This document shows positions 1-7,442 of a DNA stretch of 30,158 bases, piece by piece. This stretch comes from JANLQX01 sp043775075. GTDB lineage: Bacteria; Actinomycetota; Acidimicrobiia; Acidimicrobiales; JANYDT01. Below the pieces are notes generated by a model, which was not told where the DNA came from, did no database searches, and worked only from the letters and a program-made list of their open reading frames with translations. The position numbers were made by a program, and so were the translations under genes. The stretch covers positions 1 to 30,158 of the forward strand of contig JAYVSS010000185.1 in assembly GCA_043775075.1 (NCBI GenBank), written 5' to 3'. The number at the start of each line of letters is the position of its first letter. Position 1 is the stretch's first letter.

Positions 1-224
1 CTCGGCTGCGCTCCTGCACCGGTCGGCGACGAGCGGACCTGGCATCCGAACGGGAAACTATGGAACCGGGCGCAAGGGCGGAACCGGAACCCGGCAAACC
101 CGCAGATCTTTTGGTGGTCGCTGTGGTTTTCGGCGTTGCTCCTGCCGTGGTTGTCGAGAGTGAAGCACGGGGCGACACGAGGACCTCTTCGGGCGGCGGG
201 GCAAGAAGGAAAATCGGTTCGTAG
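1..224. other. No recognisable gene at the window's left edge
   Basis: All three forward frames are largely open here, as often happens in GC-rich DNA. The frame from base 3 stays open to a TAG at 222-224 and contains a hydrophobic run, so it could be the tail of a gene that starts before the window. No family is recognisable, and the reverse frame (58-270) looks like a shadow because it overlaps the promoter of the next gene. Confidence 0.4.
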
Positions 225-254
225 TTGAAACCCGAGCCCGACTCGGTTTACTAT
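225..254 (+). promoter_or_regulatory. Promoter of the peptide ABC operon, with inverted repeat in the spacer
   Basis: A -35 hexamer TTGAAA (225-230) and a -10 hexamer TACTAT (249-254) are separated by 18 bases, a good sigma-70-type match. The spacer holds an inverted repeat CCGAG (232-236) / CTCGG (242-246) that a repressor could occupy. Predicted transcription starts about 20 bases before the gene's ATG at 283, leaving room for the AAGGAG ribosome site at 269-274. The assignment rests on sequence only. Confidence 0.6.
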
Positions 255-282
255 GCCACGAACTTGACAAGGAGTGTGCACG

Positions 283-2088
283 ATGGCCCGTTTCCTTCCA
301 CGTAGTCCCTTACACCCGGGAGGGCGCCGGCCCAACCGCGTCGCCCCGATCTTGCTCGTGGCCGGAACGTTGTTCTTCGCCGGGTGCTCCTCCGACAAGA
401 AGGCGGCGTCAACGAGCGCAGCGATCGAGACCGTCGCCGCCGAGACGAGCGGTGCCGCGGCGACTGAAACCATCGCGACCGACACCGCTTCGGCATCGGT
501 CGTGGATACCGCCGGATCGGCAACATCGGCAACAACGGCGGCGACCGCCGCCACCACCGGCGCAGATGGCCGCGAGCTCGTGGTCGCCCGGGACATGGAC
601 ACGAATTCCCTCGACCCGGCCCGGGCGTATTGCGATACATGCCAGATCTACCTCACCGCGGTATACGAGACACTCATCACCCTTGATCCGAAAGATCCCA
701 ACACCGCGTTGCCCCGCCTGGCCACGAAATGGGAGGCCAATGCCGACAACACCGTGTTCACCTTCAAACTCAACCCAGCAGCAAAGTTTGCCGACGGGTC
801 CGCCGTTGAAGCGAAGGATGTCAAGTGGTCCTGGGAGCGATTGGCCAATGTCAAAGGTTCAGCCTCGTACCTCATGAGCGGCGTGAAGTCGGTTGATACC
901 CCAGACGCCACAACCGTGGTCGTGACCTTCTCCGCCCCGAACTCGGCGTTCCTGCCGATTGTGGCGGCGGGGTACATGGGCATCACCAACAGCGATGTGG
1001 CCACGGCCCAGGGGGCCAACGCTGCAGCAGATGCTGCGACCTCGGACAAGGGTGAGCCATGGTTCTTGAAGAACTCGGCCGGGAGTGGGCCGTTCGCGCT
1101 GGAGTCCTACACCCAGGGCGACTCGCTGGTGCTGAAGCGTAACGACGCCTACTGGGGGGCGAAGAAGTCGGTCTTCCCGAAAGTCACGTTCAAGCAGGTC
1201 AAGGATTCGGCATCCCAGCTCCAGCAGCTCCAACAGGGCGATGCGGACATAGCAATGCAGCTCGCCATCGATTCGCTCTCGCAACTCGACGGCAACGACA
1301 AAGTAACGACGAACATCGTCGACTCATATAACTATGTGTACATAGCATTAAGCCCCGGAGCCGTCGGGGCAGAAGACATGAAGGATGCCAACGTGCGCAA
1401 GGCCATCGGCATGGCCATTGACTATCAGGGAGCGATCGACGCGCTAGTGGCAGGAAAGGGCAAGCCCCAGGCCTCGCCAATTCCGAATGGATTCATTGGA
1501 TCAAAGGATCTGCCGCTCCCCAAATATGATGTCGCTGGCGCTCAGGCATTGCTCAAAGCAGCAGGAAAGGAAGCCGGATTCAGCCTCGACGCCACCTATC
1601 CGAAGGTGAACGTCTACGGTGTCGACTTCGACCTGATGATGCAGAAGCTTCAACAGGATCTAAAGAAGGTCAAGATCGATTTGAAGCTCACACCGGTGGA
1701 GTTTCCGCAATGGGCAGACAAGATGGGGGCCCAGGGAATTCCTGTTACCGCGGTGTACTTTGCCCCGGACCACTCCGACTCCAGTCAATATGTGCAGTAC
1801 TTCGGGATGATTCCGGACTCGTCGTGGGCGGGCCGGGCCGGGGGCGGCAAAGCCGGCAAGCCGATCGATAATCCGAAGGAGTCGGACTTGCTCAAGGCGG
1901 CGCTGGGCGCATCGGGTGATGCGAAGACCAAGGCGTACACCGACCTCGGTCAGGAGATGATCAATGACTCCATTATTTTCCCGATTGTCAACCCGCAGCT
2001 CGTTCTGGCCTCCGCCGCGGATATTACCGGCATGCACTACAGCGCCTGCTGCAACCTTGACCTTGCCCTTCTCGGTCTGAAGAGCTGA
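283..2088 (+). CDS. ABC transporter substrate-binding lipoprotein, family 5 (peptide/nickel type)
   Basis: This is the extracytoplasmic binding protein that delivers oligopeptides, dipeptides or similar ligands to the permeases encoded just downstream. The ATG at 283 is chosen over a GTG at 274 because AAGGAG at 269-274 lies 8 bases before it and the GTG overlaps that site. The 601-residue product starts with a basic stretch and a hydrophobic helix ending in a lipobox (FAGC, lipidated Cys near residue 35). A roughly 55-residue Thr/Ala/Ser-rich linker follows, then a classic SBP_bac_5 body that begins near residue 95. It includes an N-terminal segment on conversion to 'LDPARAYCDTC' and a central VRKAIGMAIDY motif typical of DppA/OppA proteins. 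The linker probably tethers the domain away from the membrane. It is the first gene of a five-gene operon. Ligand specificity cannot be read from the sequence. Confidence 0.93.
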   Translation: MARFLPRSPLHPGGRRPNRVAPILLVAGTLFFAGCSSDKKAASTSAAIETVAAETSGAAATETIATDTASASVVDTAGSATSATTAATAATTGADGRELVVARDMDTNSLDPARAYCDTCQIYLTAVYETLITLDPKDPNTALPRLATKWEANADNTVFTFKLNPAAKFADGSAVEAKDVKWSWERLANVKGSASYLMSGVKSVDTPDATTVVVTFSAPNSAFLPIVAAGYMGITNSDVATAQGANAAADAATSDKGEPWFLKNSAGSGPFALESYTQGDSLVLKRNDAYWGAKKSVFPKVTFKQVKDSASQLQQLQQGDADIAMQLAIDSLSQLDGNDKVTTNIVDSYNYVYIALSPGAVGAEDMKDANVRKAIGMAIDYQGAIDALVAGKGKPQASPIPNGFIGSKDLPLPKYDVAGAQALLKAAGKEAGFSLDATYPKVNVYGVDFDLMMQKLQQDLKKVKIDLKLTPVEFPQWADKMGAQGIPVTAVYFAPDHSDSSQYVQYFGMIPDSSWAGRAGGGKAGKPIDNPKESDLLKAALGASGDAKTKAYTDLGQEMINDSIIFPIVNPQLVLASAADITGMHYSACCNLDLALLGLKS

Positions 2089-2101
2089 CGGGACTCGACG
2101 G

Positions 2102-3115
2102 TTGGGAAGGTTCATCCTTCGTCGACTTCGAGTAATGCCGTTCTTGCTCCTCGGCATTGTGACCATCGCTTTCGTTATCTCCCGATTGATTCCCGCCAAT
2201 CCGCTGGCGTCGATCGTGGGCGAGCGTCAGCTCAACAACGAAGAAATTGTCGACGCCGCCAAAGCCCGCTGGGGCCTGAACGGGTCGCTCCCCGAGCAAT
2301 ACGGGAAATACCTCCAGAATATGGCGAAAGGCGATCTGGGCACATCATTTCGGACCCGTCAAAGCGTGGTCACGGACTTGCGGCAACGTCTTCCAGCGAC
2401 GCTCGAACTAGGCGTTGGCGCGCTACTCATCGGAGGCGTGGGTGGTATCGCCCTCGGTGCCGTTGCGGCGAGCCGCAAGGACAAGCCGGTTGATCATGTT
2501 GCGCGGCTGTTCTCTCTTCTCGGTTCGTCGCTTCCGGTGTTTTGGATTGGGCTCGTACTCCTCTCGGTTCTGTATGCCCGCCTCGGCTGGTTCCCCGGCC
2601 CGGGACGTCTCCCCCCGCGCACTCCGCCGCCCGATCAAGTCACGGGGTTCTACACCGTCGACGCGTTGATCGACAGAAACCCGCGCCTTTTTTGGGAATG
2701 CTTGAAGCGGCTGGCATTGCCCTGCTTCGTTCTCGGATGGGCGTACATGGGCAGCATTTCGCGTCTCGTTCGCGCCGCCATGCTTGATGAACTGCACAGT
2801 GATTATGTGCGGACGGCCCGAGCGAAAGGTCTGCGGGAGCGAACGGTCTTGCGGTCGCACGTCTTGCGCAACGCGTGGCTCCCGACGCTCACGATTCTTG
2901 GCTTCTCGTTTGCCCAGCTCCTCACGGCGTCCGTCCTTACCGAAACGATTTTCCAGTGGAACGGCATCGGCTCGTATGCCGTGCAGGCGGCGCAGACGCT
3001 CGACTACCCCGCCGTTGCCGGCGTCTCGTTGTTCGGTGGCGTGGCGTTCCTGCTCGCCAACCTCGTCACCGATCTGCTCTATGCGGTCGCCGATCCGAAG
3101 ATTCGGCTGTCATGA
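2102..3115 (+). CDS. ABC transporter permease, DppB/OppB type
   Basis: This is one half of the membrane channel of the peptide-type importer. The TTG start at 2102 gives the family's usual beginning (MGRFILRRL); an ATG at 2135 would remove the positive N-terminus and part of the first helix. The 337-residue product has the expected first transmembrane helix, a long external loop, and then the MetI-type core of five helices. The ATPase-coupling (EAA-like) loop lies near residues 237-260, with the motif ARAKGLRERTVLRSHVLRNA. The gene starts 13 bases after the binding-protein gene, and its stop overlaps the next start in ATGA. Length and architecture are normal. It could serve dipeptides, oligopeptides or nickel, so no symbol is assigned. 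Confidence 0.93.
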   Translation: MGRFILRRLRVMPFLLLGIVTIAFVISRLIPANPLASIVGERQLNNEEIVDAAKARWGLNGSLPEQYGKYLQNMAKGDLGTSFRTRQSVVTDLRQRLPATLELGVGALLIGGVGGIALGAVAASRKDKPVDHVARLFSLLGSSLPVFWIGLVLLSVLYARLGWFPGPGRLPPRTPPPDQVTGFYTVDALIDRNPRLFWECLKRLALPCFVLGWAYMGSISRLVRAAMLDELHSDYVRTARAKGLRERTVLRSHVLRNAWLPTLTILGFSFAQLLTASVLTETIFQWNGIGSYAVQAAQTLDYPAVAGVSLFGGVAFLLANLVTDLLYAVADPKIRLS

Positions 3116-3987
3116 CCACGCCGCTGCTGGCCACAAAACAGGCGTCAAGTGCCCGGTCTCGTCATCGGCGTACTCTTCTGCACCAGCTGACGAGCCCGAC
3201 GATCATTCTTGGCGTACTCGTCGCAGCGGCCTGGTTCATTGTGGTCCTCACGGTGTCCTGGTGGGCTCCATACGGCCCGCTCGATTCCGTCGGTCAACGT
3301 TTGCAGCCTCCGAGTGCCAAGCACTGGCTTGGCACCGATGCTCTCAGCCGCGATGTGTTCACACGCGTGCTCTACGGATCCCGCCAGACGCTACCGATCT
3401 CGGTGGCCGTGATCGTATGTGCGGTTACTATTGGCGGTATACTCGGTTCGATCGCCGGATACGCCGGGGGATGGCTTGATACAGCGATTATGCGTCTCGT
3501 GGACGTCACGATGGCGTTCCCCCCGATCTTCTTAGCCATGGCTATTGCCGCCGCGCTTGGCCCGGGCTTGCGCAACGCGTTCTTTGCCATGGTGATCGTC
3601 TGGTGGCCAATCTACGCGCGCTTACTTCGTGGCCAGGTGCTCTCCATCAAACACCGCGACCATATTCAGGCCGCCGTTTCCATAGGCGCAAAACCGGGTC
3701 GGATCGTGCGCAAGCACATCCTTCCGCTGTCCTTCACTCCGGCCCTCATCAATGCCACCCTCGATCTCGGACAGGTCGTGATTCTTACCGCCACCCTGAG
3801 CTTCCTCGGCCTTGGCGCTAAGCCACCGTCTCCTGAATGGGGGTCGATGATTACCGAGGGAGCAAAGTATTTCTACCAATGGTGGGTTGCGGTGGCTCCG
3901 GGACTAGCCATCCTCACGATTGGTCTGGCGTTCAACTTCCTGGGCGACGGGCTGCGTGACGCTCTCGATGTACGCGGCCGCCGATGA
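3112..3987 (+). CDS. ABC transporter permease, DppC/OppC type
   Basis: This is the second membrane subunit of the importer, pairing with the DppB-like protein. The open frame extends back to 2875, but the start is placed at the ATG at 3112, which overlaps the previous stop (ATGA) and gives a normal 291-residue DppC. There is a cytosolic N-terminus of about 25 residues and a first helix near residues 30-50. The family signature LGTDALSRDVFTRVLYGSR follows at about residues 74-92. The MetI core contains the coupling loop SIGAKPGRIVRKHILPLS near residues 190-207. The C-terminus overlaps the ATPase start, again in ATGA, which suggests translational coupling of the subunits. Confidence 0.93.
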   Translation: MTTPLLATKQASSARSRHRRTLLHQLTSPTIILGVLVAAAWFIVVLTVSWWAPYGPLDSVGQRLQPPSAKHWLGTDALSRDVFTRVLYGSRQTLPISVAVIVCAVTIGGILGSIAGYAGGWLDTAIMRLVDVTMAFPPIFLAMAIAAALGPGLRNAFFAMVIVWWPIYARLLRGQVLSIKHRDHIQAAVSIGAKPGRIVRKHILPLSFTPALINATLDLGQVVILTATLSFLGLGAKPPSPEWGSMITEGAKYFYQWWVAVAPGLAILTIGLAFNFLGDGLRDALDVRGRR

Positions 3988-4982
3988 CCGCTTCCATCCT
4001 CGACATTCGCCAACTCGACGTTCGGTTTGCAGTCAGCGACGGCAGCGTGCATGCCGTTCGTGGGCTGAATCTCACCGTAGAACGGGGCGAGGTGGCCGCC
4101 GTCGTGGGGGAGTCGGGTTCGGGCAAGAGTGCGACGATGCTCGCCGTGCTTGGCCTGCTCGATCCCAACGCGACCGTGAGTGGCTCGGCTCGCTTCGACG
4201 GTGTTGAACTGCTCGGTGCCTCCGACTCGGTCTTGCGTGCACATCGTGGCGGTCGGATCGGCATGATCTTCCAGGATCCGATGACCTCGCTCAATCCGGT
4301 GCTCACGATTGGACGTCAGGTGGCCGAGGCGGTCATCACGCATCAGAAGGTGAGTCCGAAACAGGCGGAGGCGCGCGCTGTCGAATTGCTGGAGATGGTG
4401 TCGCTGCCAGACGCCTTGAATCGCGTGCGGGCCTACCCCCACGAACTTTCTGGTGGAATGCGTCAGCGGGTCATGATTGCCATAGCACTGGCAAACGATC
4501 CAGACGTGCTGATCGCCGACGAGCCGACGACAGCGCTCGACGTCACCATTCAGGCCCAAATTCTCTCCGTCCTGCGCGATCTGCAAAAGGAACGTGGACT
4601 TACCATTGTTCTTATCACCCACGATCTCGGAGTGGTGGCTGGTCTTGCGGACACGGTCCATGTCATGTATGCCGGCAATGTGGTGGAGGCGGGCCCGGTA
4701 GTTGAGATGTTCTCCAGTCCGCAGCATCCCTACACTGCTGGCTTGCTCGATTCACTTCCGAGACTTGATCGTCCCGAGCGTGAGCTCCTTCCCATTGGCG
4801 GCGTCCCACCCTCATTGCGTCACGACCCTGCGGGCTGCGCTTTTGCCCCGCGCTGTCGCTTCGCCGTCCACGCATGCCACTCCGTGATTCCGAACCTCCA
4901 GCGGACCGCCACCCGCGCCGTGGCCTGCGACGTGTTACCTCTTGCGGCCGTGTCCGAAAGCTCAGCGCAGGTCACGCCGTGA
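3984..4982 (+). CDS. ABC transporter ATPase, DppD/OppD type
   Basis: This is a cytosolic ATP-hydrolysing subunit of the peptide-type importer. The 332-residue product has a complete ABC core: Walker A GESGSGKS (residues 42-49), Q-loop in FQDPMTSLNP, signature LSGGMRQR (about 155-162), Walker B LIADEP (about 176-181) and an H-loop in LITHD. The C-terminus has the oligopeptide/dipeptide ABC extension, with the conserved cysteine pattern CAFAPRCRFAVHAC. In some relatives this pattern binds an iron-sulfur cluster. The start overlaps the upstream stop (ATGA at 3984-3987), and the stop overlaps the next start (GTGA at 4979-4982). It presumably works as a heterodimer with the following gene product. 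Confidence 0.95.
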   Translation: MTASILDIRQLDVRFAVSDGSVHAVRGLNLTVERGEVAAVVGESGSGKSATMLAVLGLLDPNATVSGSARFDGVELLGASDSVLRAHRGGRIGMIFQDPMTSLNPVLTIGRQVAEAVITHQKVSPKQAEARAVELLEMVSLPDALNRVRAYPHELSGGMRQRVMIAIALANDPDVLIADEPTTALDVTIQAQILSVLRDLQKERGLTIVLITHDLGVVAGLADTVHVMYAGNVVEAGPVVEMFSSPQHPYTAGLLDSLPRLDRPERELLPIGGVPPSLRHDPAGCAFAPRCRFAVHACHSVIPNLQRTATRAVACDVLPLAAVSESSAQVTP

Positions 4983-5965
4983 GCTCGTCTGCTGACGCGC
5001 TTGTTGCCGTCACCAATCTGACGAAGACCTTTCCCATCCGACGCCGTTCATGGAGGGATCGAACGCCCGCTGTTGTTCAGGCCGTGTCCGGCGTGTCTTT
5101 CGATGTTCATCGGAACGAAACCCTTTCGCTCGTGGGCGAGTCTGGTTGCGGCAAAAGCACCACGGCGCGCTGCGTCCTGCGGATTGTGGAGCCAACAAGT
5201 GGATCGATCAATTTCGATGGCGTGGAACTGACCGAACTCGGAGCGGAGCCGCTGCGCACGATGCGTCGCCGTTTTCAAATGGTGTTTCAAGATCCTCAAG
5301 CGTCGCTCAACCCCCGCATGACCGTTGGCGACATCATCGGCGAACCTCTCGTCGTCCATGGATCGGATCGGGCCGCGACCGAGGAACGAGTCGGTGAACT
5401 CCTCTCCCTCGTACAGCTGCAGCCTGATGACGGGGACCGCCACCCGCACCAGTTTTCCGGAGGCCAACGCCAGCGAATCGGTATCGCCCGTGCCCTCGCC
5501 CTCAGGCCTGATCTGCTAGCTCTCGATGAACCGGTGTCGGCTCTCGACGTCAGTATTCAGGCCGAGATCATTCGCCTTCTCCAACGTCTTCGTGACGAAC
5601 TCGGACTCGCCTATCTGTTCATCGCCCACGATCTTTCCGTGGTGCGTCACCTCAGCGATCGCGTTGGCGTGATGTACCTCGGAAAGATCGTCGAGACCGG
5701 ACCAACGGCGCGGCTGTATGTCAAGCCGGCACACCCGTACACGATGGCCCTGCTTTCGGCTGCGCCTATTCCTGATCCGCTTATCGAGCGCGAACGAGAG
5801 AAGATCGTGCTCGTGGGGGATCCGCCAAGCGCCGCCCATCCGCCTTCAGGCTGTCGGTTCCGCACGCGGTGCTGGAAGGCCCAAGAGCTATGTGCGCAAA
5901 TTGAACCACCGTTGCGAGATCTGGGCGATGGCCATCAAGTGGCCTGTCATTTTCCGATGTGGTGA
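4979..5965 (+). CDS. ABC transporter ATPase, DppF/OppF type
   Basis: This is the second ATPase of the importer. The open frame reaches back to 4874, but the GTG at 4979 overlaps the dppD-like stop as GTGA, and the upstream residues do not resemble the family. The 328-residue product has Walker A GESGCGKS (about residues 53-60), a Q-loop in FQDPQASLNPRMTVGD, signature FSGGQRQRIGIARAL (about 157-171), Walker B LLALDEP (about 178-184) and an H-loop in FIAHD. The C-terminal extension has the cysteine-containing segment GCRFRTRCWKAQELC. The last 19 bases overlap the convergent MarR gene, so transcription from either side may interfere with the other. No terminator fits between the two. Confidence 0.95.
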   Translation: MSSSADALVAVTNLTKTFPIRRRSWRDRTPAVVQAVSGVSFDVHRNETLSLVGESGCGKSTTARCVLRIVEPTSGSINFDGVELTELGAEPLRTMRRRFQMVFQDPQASLNPRMTVGDIIGEPLVVHGSDRAATEERVGELLSLVQLQPDDGDRHPHQFSGGQRQRIGIARALALRPDLLALDEPVSALDVSIQAEIIRLLQRLRDELGLAYLFIAHDLSVVRHLSDRVGVMYLGKIVETGPTARLYVKPAHPYTMALLSAAPIPDPLIEREREKIVLVGDPPSAAHPPSGCRFRTRCWKAQELCAQIEPPLRDLGDGHQVACHFPMW

Positions 5966-6402
5966 GCAATCGTCTCCGCAGCATCGCGTAACTGGCGGAG
6001 TTGTTTGGGAGACATGGCGTCGATGACGAGTCGACGAGCTTCGGCGACGTGGCCCGGAGCGGTTCGAGCGAGCTTCGCCTTTCCGGCCTTCGTGAGGGTG
6101 GCATCCGTCAGGCGACCATCGTCGAGATTAGGTGAGCGTTGCACCCAACCTCTCTCCTCCAGCTTCTTGACGGCATGAGACAGGCGGGAAAGCGAGCCAT
6201 TCGTCATGTCAGCGAGTGCGCTCATCTGCGTGCAACAGCCCGGACATTGCGACAGGCGCACGAGGATGGCGTAGTCATAGTGAGTGACGCCCGCATCGCG
6301 TTGGAGTTGGCTGTCCAACAGCGCTGGCACCCTTGTCATCACCGTGATCAGGGCCAGCCATGCCCGCTGTTCGTCGTCGCTTAGCCAATGCACATCGGGC
6401 AT
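5947..6402 (-). CDS. MarR-family transcriptional regulator
   Basis: This is probably a dimeric DNA-binding repressor of the divergent dioxygenase gene. The 151-residue product has the MarR plan: N-terminal dimerisation helices, a winged helix-turn-helix around residues 58-105, the motif LSRLSHAVKKLEERGWVQR, and a wing segment carrying DDGRLTDATLT. A C-terminal dimerisation helix follows. An unusual Cys-Pro-Gly-Cys-Cys stretch at residues 53-57 lies just before the DNA-reading part, where MarR proteins normally have residues such as APGRR. This suggests a possible thiol or metal switch, which is inference only. Its 3' end overlaps the ATPase gene by 19 bases tail to tail. Its 5' end shares a 66 to 96-base regulatory region with the dioxygenase. 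Confidence 0.92.
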   Translation of the reverse strand: MPDVHWLSDDEQRAWLALITVMTRVPALLDSQLQRDAGVTHYDYAILVRLSQCPGCCTQMSALADMTNGSLSRLSHAVKKLEERGWVQRSPNLDDGRLTDATLTKAGKAKLARTAPGHVAEARRLVIDAMSPKQLRQLRDAAETIAHHIGK

Positions 6403-6422
6403 CGACGAAGTCTAATGCAATT

Positions 6423-6463
6423 ACTTGAACAGTAAAGTCATCTGTGATAGGTTGAACATTCAA
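6423..6463. promoter_or_regulatory. Divergent MarR/dioxygenase operator region and promoter
   Basis: Two related palindromic sites lie here: ACTT...AAGT ends at 6423-6438 (ACTTGAACAGTAAAGT), and TTGAA-CA-TTCAA at 6452-6463. Both contain TTGAAC. A forward promoter can be drawn as TTGAAC (6425-6430), a 17-base spacer, and TAGGTT (6448-6453), so the second palindrome would cover the -10 end and start point. This is the layout expected for an autoregulating MarR repressor. The sites were found by eye and binding is inferred. Confidence 0.5.
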
Positions 6464-6498
6464 GCAAAATGACTCGGCTGAACGGAAAGGTCATTCTC

Positions 6499-7305
6499 AT
6501 GTCCACCATGTCCACCAGGACCGCAACGATGCCTGCCCTGTATCTTCCCCATGGAGGAGGTCCAGCCTTCTTTATGACCGGACCGATGGCGGACCTGTTC
6601 GCCCCAATGGGCACGTTTCTTCAAGGCATCGAAGACGTATTGCCTGCTCGACCGACAGCAATTGTCGTTGTCACTGCGCACTGGGAGACCGAGCACGTCG
6701 CCGTGACCGGGGGTGAAACTCCGCCGTTGATTTTTGACTACTACGGCTTCCCCAAAGAGACCTACGCCCTCACGTATCCCGCCCCGGGATCACCAACGCT
6801 GGCTGACGAAATTGTGGCCCTCCTCCATGGCGAGCAGATCGAGGCCAATGTAAACCCGACGATTGGATGGGATCACGGCGTCTTCATTCCCCTCAAAATG
6901 ATGTTCCCGGAGGCGACGATTCCGGTGGTCTCGGTGTCGCTTACCGCCGATCTTGATCCGGCCCGCCATGCTCTCGTCGGCCGGGCGCTGCGCCCGCTGC
7001 GCGATCAGGGCGTCCTGAGTGTGGGGAGCGGCATGAGCTATCACAACCTCGCCAAGCTCGATGCGGCCGCTCCGTCTGCGGAGTTTCATCGGTGGCTCGA
7101 CACCGCACTCGCCGGCGATCTCGATTCTCGCGAACAGCACCTGAACCTGTGGGCGGACGCCCCGTCGGGCCGCGCGTCGCACCCGCGCGAGGAACACCTC
7201 ATGCCGCTCATGGTCGTCTCGGCCGCTGGCTCGGATGCCCCGGCACAGAAGATTTGGAATGGCCACATGGGCCCCACCCAGGTCGACGCTTGGGCCTTTT
7301 ACTAG
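6499..7305 (+). CDS. DODA/LigB-type extradiol ring-opening dioxygenase (YgiD-like)
   Basis: This is a class III extradiol dioxygenase-family enzyme of the group that includes plant and bacterial 4,5-DOPA dioxygenase. It uses a metal to cleave catecholic rings. The ATG at 6499 is preferred because GGAAAGG (6484-6490) sits 8 bases before it. An ATG at 6469 would add 10 residues but has no ribosome site and abuts the operator. The 268-residue product keeps the expected metal and catalytic positions: His18 in PHGGGPAF, His61 in TAHWE, His126 in GWDHG, and a late His in REEHLMPL near residue 233. Length fits the family. The divergent MarR gene probably controls it. The true substrate is unknown. 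Confidence 0.9.
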   Translation: MSTMSTRTATMPALYLPHGGGPAFFMTGPMADLFAPMGTFLQGIEDVLPARPTAIVVVTAHWETEHVAVTGGETPPLIFDYYGFPKETYALTYPAPGSPTLADEIVALLHGEQIEANVNPTIGWDHGVFIPLKMMFPEATIPVVSVSLTADLDPARHALVGRALRPLRDQGVLSVGSGMSYHNLAKLDAAAPSAEFHRWLDTALAGDLDSREQHLNLWADAPSGRASHPREEHLMPLMVVSAAGSDAPAQKIWNGHMGPTQVDAWAFY

Positions 7306-7442
7306 CACTGGCTGGTGAATCTCAGTACGGCGGTTATGTCCCACATTCTCTCCTGCGGATGGGTCAATCCGGAATGGACGGGATGCCTCACCGCCCTGGT
7401 CAGCTGCGATTTCGGCCTACCGCGGCAGCTCTACTTGCAGCT

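Noticed and set aside
3..224. Open forward frame at the left edge with a hydrophobic stretch
   Set aside because: All three frames are similarly open, no family is recognisable, and the real start would be outside the window.
7402..7430. AGCTGC/GCAGCT inverted repeat as a terminator between dioxygenase and hydrolase genes
   Set aside because: The 6-bp stem has a 17-base loop and no T-run on either strand, which is too weak to claim.
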